From Coleofasciculus sp. FACHB-T130 (GTDB lineage Bacteria > Cyanobacteriota > Cyanobacteriia > Cyanobacteriales > FACHB-T130), in assembly GCF_014695375.1 (NCBI RefSeq), contig NZ_JACJOG010000010.1, positions 1 to 64,000 on the forward strand: a stretch of DNA of 64,000 nucleotides. The letters are read 5' to 3'. The notes beneath the pieces were generated by a model that ran no database searches, was not told where the DNA came from, and saw nothing but the letters and a program-made list of their open reading frames with translations. Numbering within the stretch: position 1 is the first letter of the stretch; every line of letters begins with the position of its first letter. The translations under genes and the position numbers were made by a program. Shown here one piece after another: positions 61,581-64,000 of the stretch.

Positions 61581-61955
61581 CTAGGCGTAAGAGTAAAATT
61601 CAAGCCTAGCTTTATCCGCAGAAATCATCCGACAGGCAGTTAGTTGGTACTCACCATCTTTGAAGGCATAAATCATAGACTCAAAATCCCACGGAGTTCC
61701 TAGGCTAGGGTCAGTCCACCTCTGTTCCACAGGAGTGGCAAACCAGCGACGGTAATGTTCAACCCGTTCGTCTTCAGTAGGCCACCAAAAATGGGATAAT
61801 GCTTCATCATCAAAAAAGGTCAGCCAATCTTTGTCATCGCGCCATAAATTTGCATCTTTGTCTTTCTTAATCTCATAAAAAACTCGACAAAGGGCATCGA
61901 ATCGGTCCCGCTTATTTACTTGAAACTTCACAAATTCACCAATCTCATCCTTCAT
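61581..61955 (-). CDS. hypothetical protein, unrecognised
   Basis: 124 residues, acidic, rich in Trp, Phe and Asp: KDWLTFFDDEALSHFWWPT, EHYRRWFATPVEQRWTDPSLGTPWDFESMIYAFKDGEY. The layout (helical first half, C-terminal beta-hairpin) is of a small soluble protein. No family recognised, no operon partner. Confidence 0.55.
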   Translation of the reverse strand: MKDEIGEFVKFQVNKRDRFDALCRVFYEIKKDKDANLWRDDKDWLTFFDDEALSHFWWPTEDERVEHYRRWFATPVEQRWTDPSLGTPWDFESMIYAFKDGEYQLTACRMISADKARLEFYSYA

Positions 61956-61966
61956 TTTCTTTCCTT

Positions 61967-61992
61967 CGCGTTCTTTGCGTCTTCGCGGTTAA
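61967..61992. repeat. dispersed intergenic repeat (reverse of the AACGCAGAGG type)
   Basis: CCTTCGCGTTCTTTGCGTCT and the adjoining TCGCGGTTAA resemble the common cyanobacterial 'AACCGC...AAAGAACGC' repeat. Compare 13341-13385. Confidence 0.4.
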
Positions 61993-62013
61993 AAAATCCA
62001 ACTCATGTGAAAG

Positions 62014-62868
62014 TTGCCAAACTATCACAAACCGCTCTATTACCGCAGCTATCTCCAGCCACGATTGAGGCAATTCCTTCAGGCAGAGATGACTGAGATG
62101 TATTTCAACTTTATTGGTTTCAGCGTGGGATTAGTGGTTTTAGTGCTGGTCGCTTTTGGTGTAGTGCAAGGCTTAAATGTACCAGCAGGTAATTTTATCG
62201 ATTGGGTAATTGGTGCGGCGAGTTTTTGGTGGCTGCTGGTGATTGTGACAGTTCCGTGGAATATCCACTTTGACGCGAAAGAAGTCATCGCAGAAGCAGC
62301 ACTGTCAACCGAAAAGGGAATTGCGATTGATGAGAAACAAGTTAAGTATGCCAAAGCGCTCGCAAATCGGTCATTTTGGGTAGCGATCGCGCTCCATTTT
62401 CTCTCTGCTGCCGGTCTTTATACGCTAGCTGTAACCGGCATCAGTGCCGTTGGATACGTCAGTTCCGGTGCCGCTTTACTATTAACGGCTTTGCGTCCCG
62501 CCGTGCGAACCTACGAATATTTAGCCGCCCGGTTGTCGATGATTCGCCAAGAATTTCAGTATCCCCGCCAAGATATTTGGGAACTGCGTAGCCGCTTTGA
62601 TAATTTAGAGTATGCCGTCAGGCAATTAGAAGCGCAAATGAATCCTGAAGATCCATATTCTTTTGTCGCCACTCAACAGCGGTCAGGCGATGAAACTCGC
62701 AAAGAATTAGCCCGCGTGAATACCACAATCGAAGAACTGCGAGCCACAAACCAAGCCGATCACGAGCGCTTATCCAGAGAAGCGAAAAATGCGATCGCTC
62801 AACTCAGCGCAGATGGGCAATTTCTCGACCACGTCCGCGAAATTATCCGCTTTTTCAAAACCGCCTAA
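62014..62868 (+). CDS. membrane protein with coiled coil, unrecognised
   Basis: 284 residues from TTG 62014; ATG 62089 (MTEMYFNF...) is an alternative and would give 259. Four likely membrane segments: about 28-50, 62-80, 118-138 and 142-160. The C-terminal 110 residues are a charged helix or coiled coil (YAVRQLEAQM, RKELARVNTTIEELRATNQADHERL). The arrangement (membrane hairpins and cytoplasmic coil) is that of a scaffold protein. No family recognised. Confidence 0.75.
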   Translation: MPNYHKPLYYRSYLQPRLRQFLQAEMTEMYFNFIGFSVGLVVLVLVAFGVVQGLNVPAGNFIDWVIGAASFWWLLVIVTVPWNIHFDAKEVIAEAALSTEKGIAIDEKQVKYAKALANRSFWVAIALHFLSAAGLYTLAVTGISAVGYVSSGAALLLTALRPAVRTYEYLAARLSMIRQEFQYPRQDIWELRSRFDNLEYAVRQLEAQMNPEDPYSFVATQQRSGDETRKELARVNTTIEELRATNQADHERLSREAKNAIAQLSADGQFLDHVREIIRFFKTA

Positions 62869-63227
62869 TCAGATGAGAGGGAGAGGGCTGAGGACTGAGG
62901 ACTGAGGGCTGAGGGCTGAGGGCTAAGGGTGAGGACTGAGAAGGGGGAGAGGTTTGAGGGCGAGTAGAAGCACGCGAGATATGAAACAGTAAGAGAGTTG
63001 AAGTTAACTTATTGCGCCCAAGGCTAAAGTGTTGAATCTGGAGTTCTGTTGTCTCTCCCTTATACCTTGTTAATACCTGTCCCTTGTTAATACCTCAGCC
63101 CTCAGCTCCTCATTCACGCCCCTATCTAGGGGTTTTTTGTGAACTGGAGCCTCTCCCCTCCTCAGCCCTCAGTCCTCAGCCCTCAGTCCTCAGTCCTCTC
63201 CCCTCTCCCCTCTCCCCTACTCAGTCC
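62869..63227. repeat. two inverted heptamer arrays (GGACTGA / TCAGTCC)
   Basis: Near 62886-62945 a run of GAGGACT/GAGGGCT units (7-base period) reads on the plus strand. Near 63089-63195 the complementary CTCAGCC/CTCAGTC units form a longer run, ending in a CCCCTCT-rich stretch to 63220. The two arrays are inverted to each other with about 145 bases between, so they could form a long stem. No gene in between. Confidence 0.75.
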
Positions 63228-64000
63228 TTACAAGAATCCCGCTGACTCATACAGCCTTCTGAGAGTTGCCTCAATCTTAGTCCCGTACTGCGGATCTGCT
63301 GCCCACCGTCCGCTCAACTGAGAAATCAGCGGCGCGACGCCCCGCGTCACAAAGCGAAAGCGCGGATCGACCAGTTCCTGCACCAAAGGCTCTAAACTCG
63401 CGTAAGCTTTCAAGTGTTGGATATGGGCGCGGACGCCTATTCTGGCGCTGGGGAAGGTCGCACTCTCAGAAGCTCCGCCGATCGATCCCAAAGCGGCAAA
63501 ATTATTTTGGCTGGGCTTAATGTCACCCCCAAAGCGCAAAAAGCCGGTTTCTACACACATTTGACAGAAGGCAATGTCATAGTTGACGCCCTCAATTGTG
63601 GCTTCTTCCCGGTAAAGTTTGGGTAAGTCGGGAAACTGGGCGAGGGCGTTCTCGTTATTGGCTTTGAGGAACATAATCATCTGTACCTCAGAGGTATTTC
63701 CATATCCCATAATCCGATCTAGTTGACCGGGACAGATGGGTAAAATGGAGCGCAAAGACAGGGTGCGGGTGGCGCTATCCCAACCAACCGAGATATTAAA
63801 AGGTCGAAGTTCAATGGCTTTGACATAGACGACACCTCGGTAGGACACGCGGCGGACTGAGGTGTTATTTGTCAAGTCAATTGCGAGCCTGTCCACTAGG
63901 TCAATAGGGATGTAGGCGTTGCTATTGATGAGAACACCCTTCTCCCCATAGACCTGGTTATTAATGTTGATATTGATGGAAGGATAGGTGGGGGAAGTGC
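63228..64000 (-). CDS. glucosaminidase with copper amine oxidase-like N-domain (5' end outside)
   Basis: The reading frame is open to the window edge, so the start lies further right; at least 257 residues. A beta-rich N-terminal region, NNQVYGEKGVLINSNAYIPI, RRVSYRGVVYVKAIELRPF, DSATRTLSLRSIL, fits the copper amine oxidase-like N-terminal domain. A glucosaminidase domain follows with FPDLPKLYREEATIEGVNYD, catalytic Glu in FCQMCVETGFLRFGG and LSGRWAADPQYGTKI. It would cut peptidoglycan glycan chains, outside the membrane. The edge-truncated start means signal peptide and true length are unknown. Confidence 0.85.
   Translation of the reverse strand, partial: TSPTYPSINININNQVYGEKGVLINSNAYIPIDLVDRLAIDLTNNTSVRRVSYRGVVYVKAIELRPFNISVGWDSATRTLSLRSILPICPGQLDRIMGYGNTSEVQMIMFLKANNENALAQFPDLPKLYREEATIEGVNYDIAFCQMCVETGFLRFGGDIKPSQNNFAALGSIGGASESATFPSARIGVRAHIQHLKAYASLEPLVQELVDPRFRFVTRGVAPLISQLSGRWAADPQYGTKIEATLRRLYESAGFL

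Noticed and set aside
62886-63195. CRISPR-like array
   Set aside because: Units are seven bases with no spacers; this is a tandem heptamer repeat.
1-64000. tRNA, rRNA, tmRNA or other housekeeping RNA genes
   Set aside because: The longer gaps were read for cloverleaf arms and conserved RNA blocks and none was convincing; a covariance-model scan would be decisive.

Overview
The window is cyanobacterial. The evidence is the very frequent palindrome GCGATCGC (HIP1), heptanucleotide tandem repeats (STRR type) between and inside genes, and typical gene content: an orange-carotenoid-protein C-terminal-domain homologue, ThyX with the divergent cyanobacterial motif, DUF4278, Uma2 and DUF559 nuclease-like genes, and pilM-N-O-Q with an AMIN-type secretin. 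Repeat load and kinase density suggest a large genome, probably filamentous; that is inference. No rRNA, tRNA or CRISPR array was seen.

Layout. 1-3 kb: the 5' end of a transposase gene at the edge, then small enzymes and hypotheticals. 3.2-6.6 kb: aconitase B (acnB), a Uma2 gene just downstream, and beyond it a decayed second copy of the acnB 3' end. 7-8.6 kb: a DUF4278 protein and a Cys-rich exported protein. 8.7-12 kb: a DNA cytosine methyltransferase with a 4-bp-spaced partner gene broken by an in-frame TGA. 12-19.2 kb: metabolic genes (folC, an adenylate kinase, a CobO-like protein, dcd-thyX, a flavoprotein lacking its redox cysteines, a CobD/HisC-like aminotransferase, HU). 19.5-25 kb: type IV pilus genes pilM-N-O-Q on the minus strand. 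25-26.4 kb: a sugar-type ABC binding lipoprotein.

26.6-46.7 kb is a 20-kb signalling island: histidine kinase, PAS protein, CheR-PAS, a double CheB, hybrid kinase, Rcp1-like regulator, two membrane kinases, then on the plus strand a NarL-type regulator, an RsbU-type phosphatase with a receiver, and an RsbW-type kinase. There is no chemoreceptor, CheA or CheW gene, so CheB/CheR here probably do not serve classical chemotaxis. The likely output is a partner-switching pathway whose RsbV-type antagonist lies elsewhere.

47-64 kb: carotenoid-binding CTDH, queG, a HAD phosphatase, an ABC ATPase with two unusual insertions, a GyrA/ParC-type topoisomerase subunit, a tandem duplication that copied a receiver gene together with the 5' end of the topoisomerase gene, a DMT transporter, a LysR regulator, an O-methyltransferase, small hypotheticals, and a glucosaminidase gene running off the right edge.

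The least ordinary structures are the broken restriction-modification partner, the two partial gene duplications at gene ends (acnB 3' end, gyrA 5' end), the tandem-CheB protein in a receptor-less Che/Rsb island, the degenerate P-loop CobO-like protein upstream of dcd-thyX, and a heptamer repeat translated inside the cobD-like gene.
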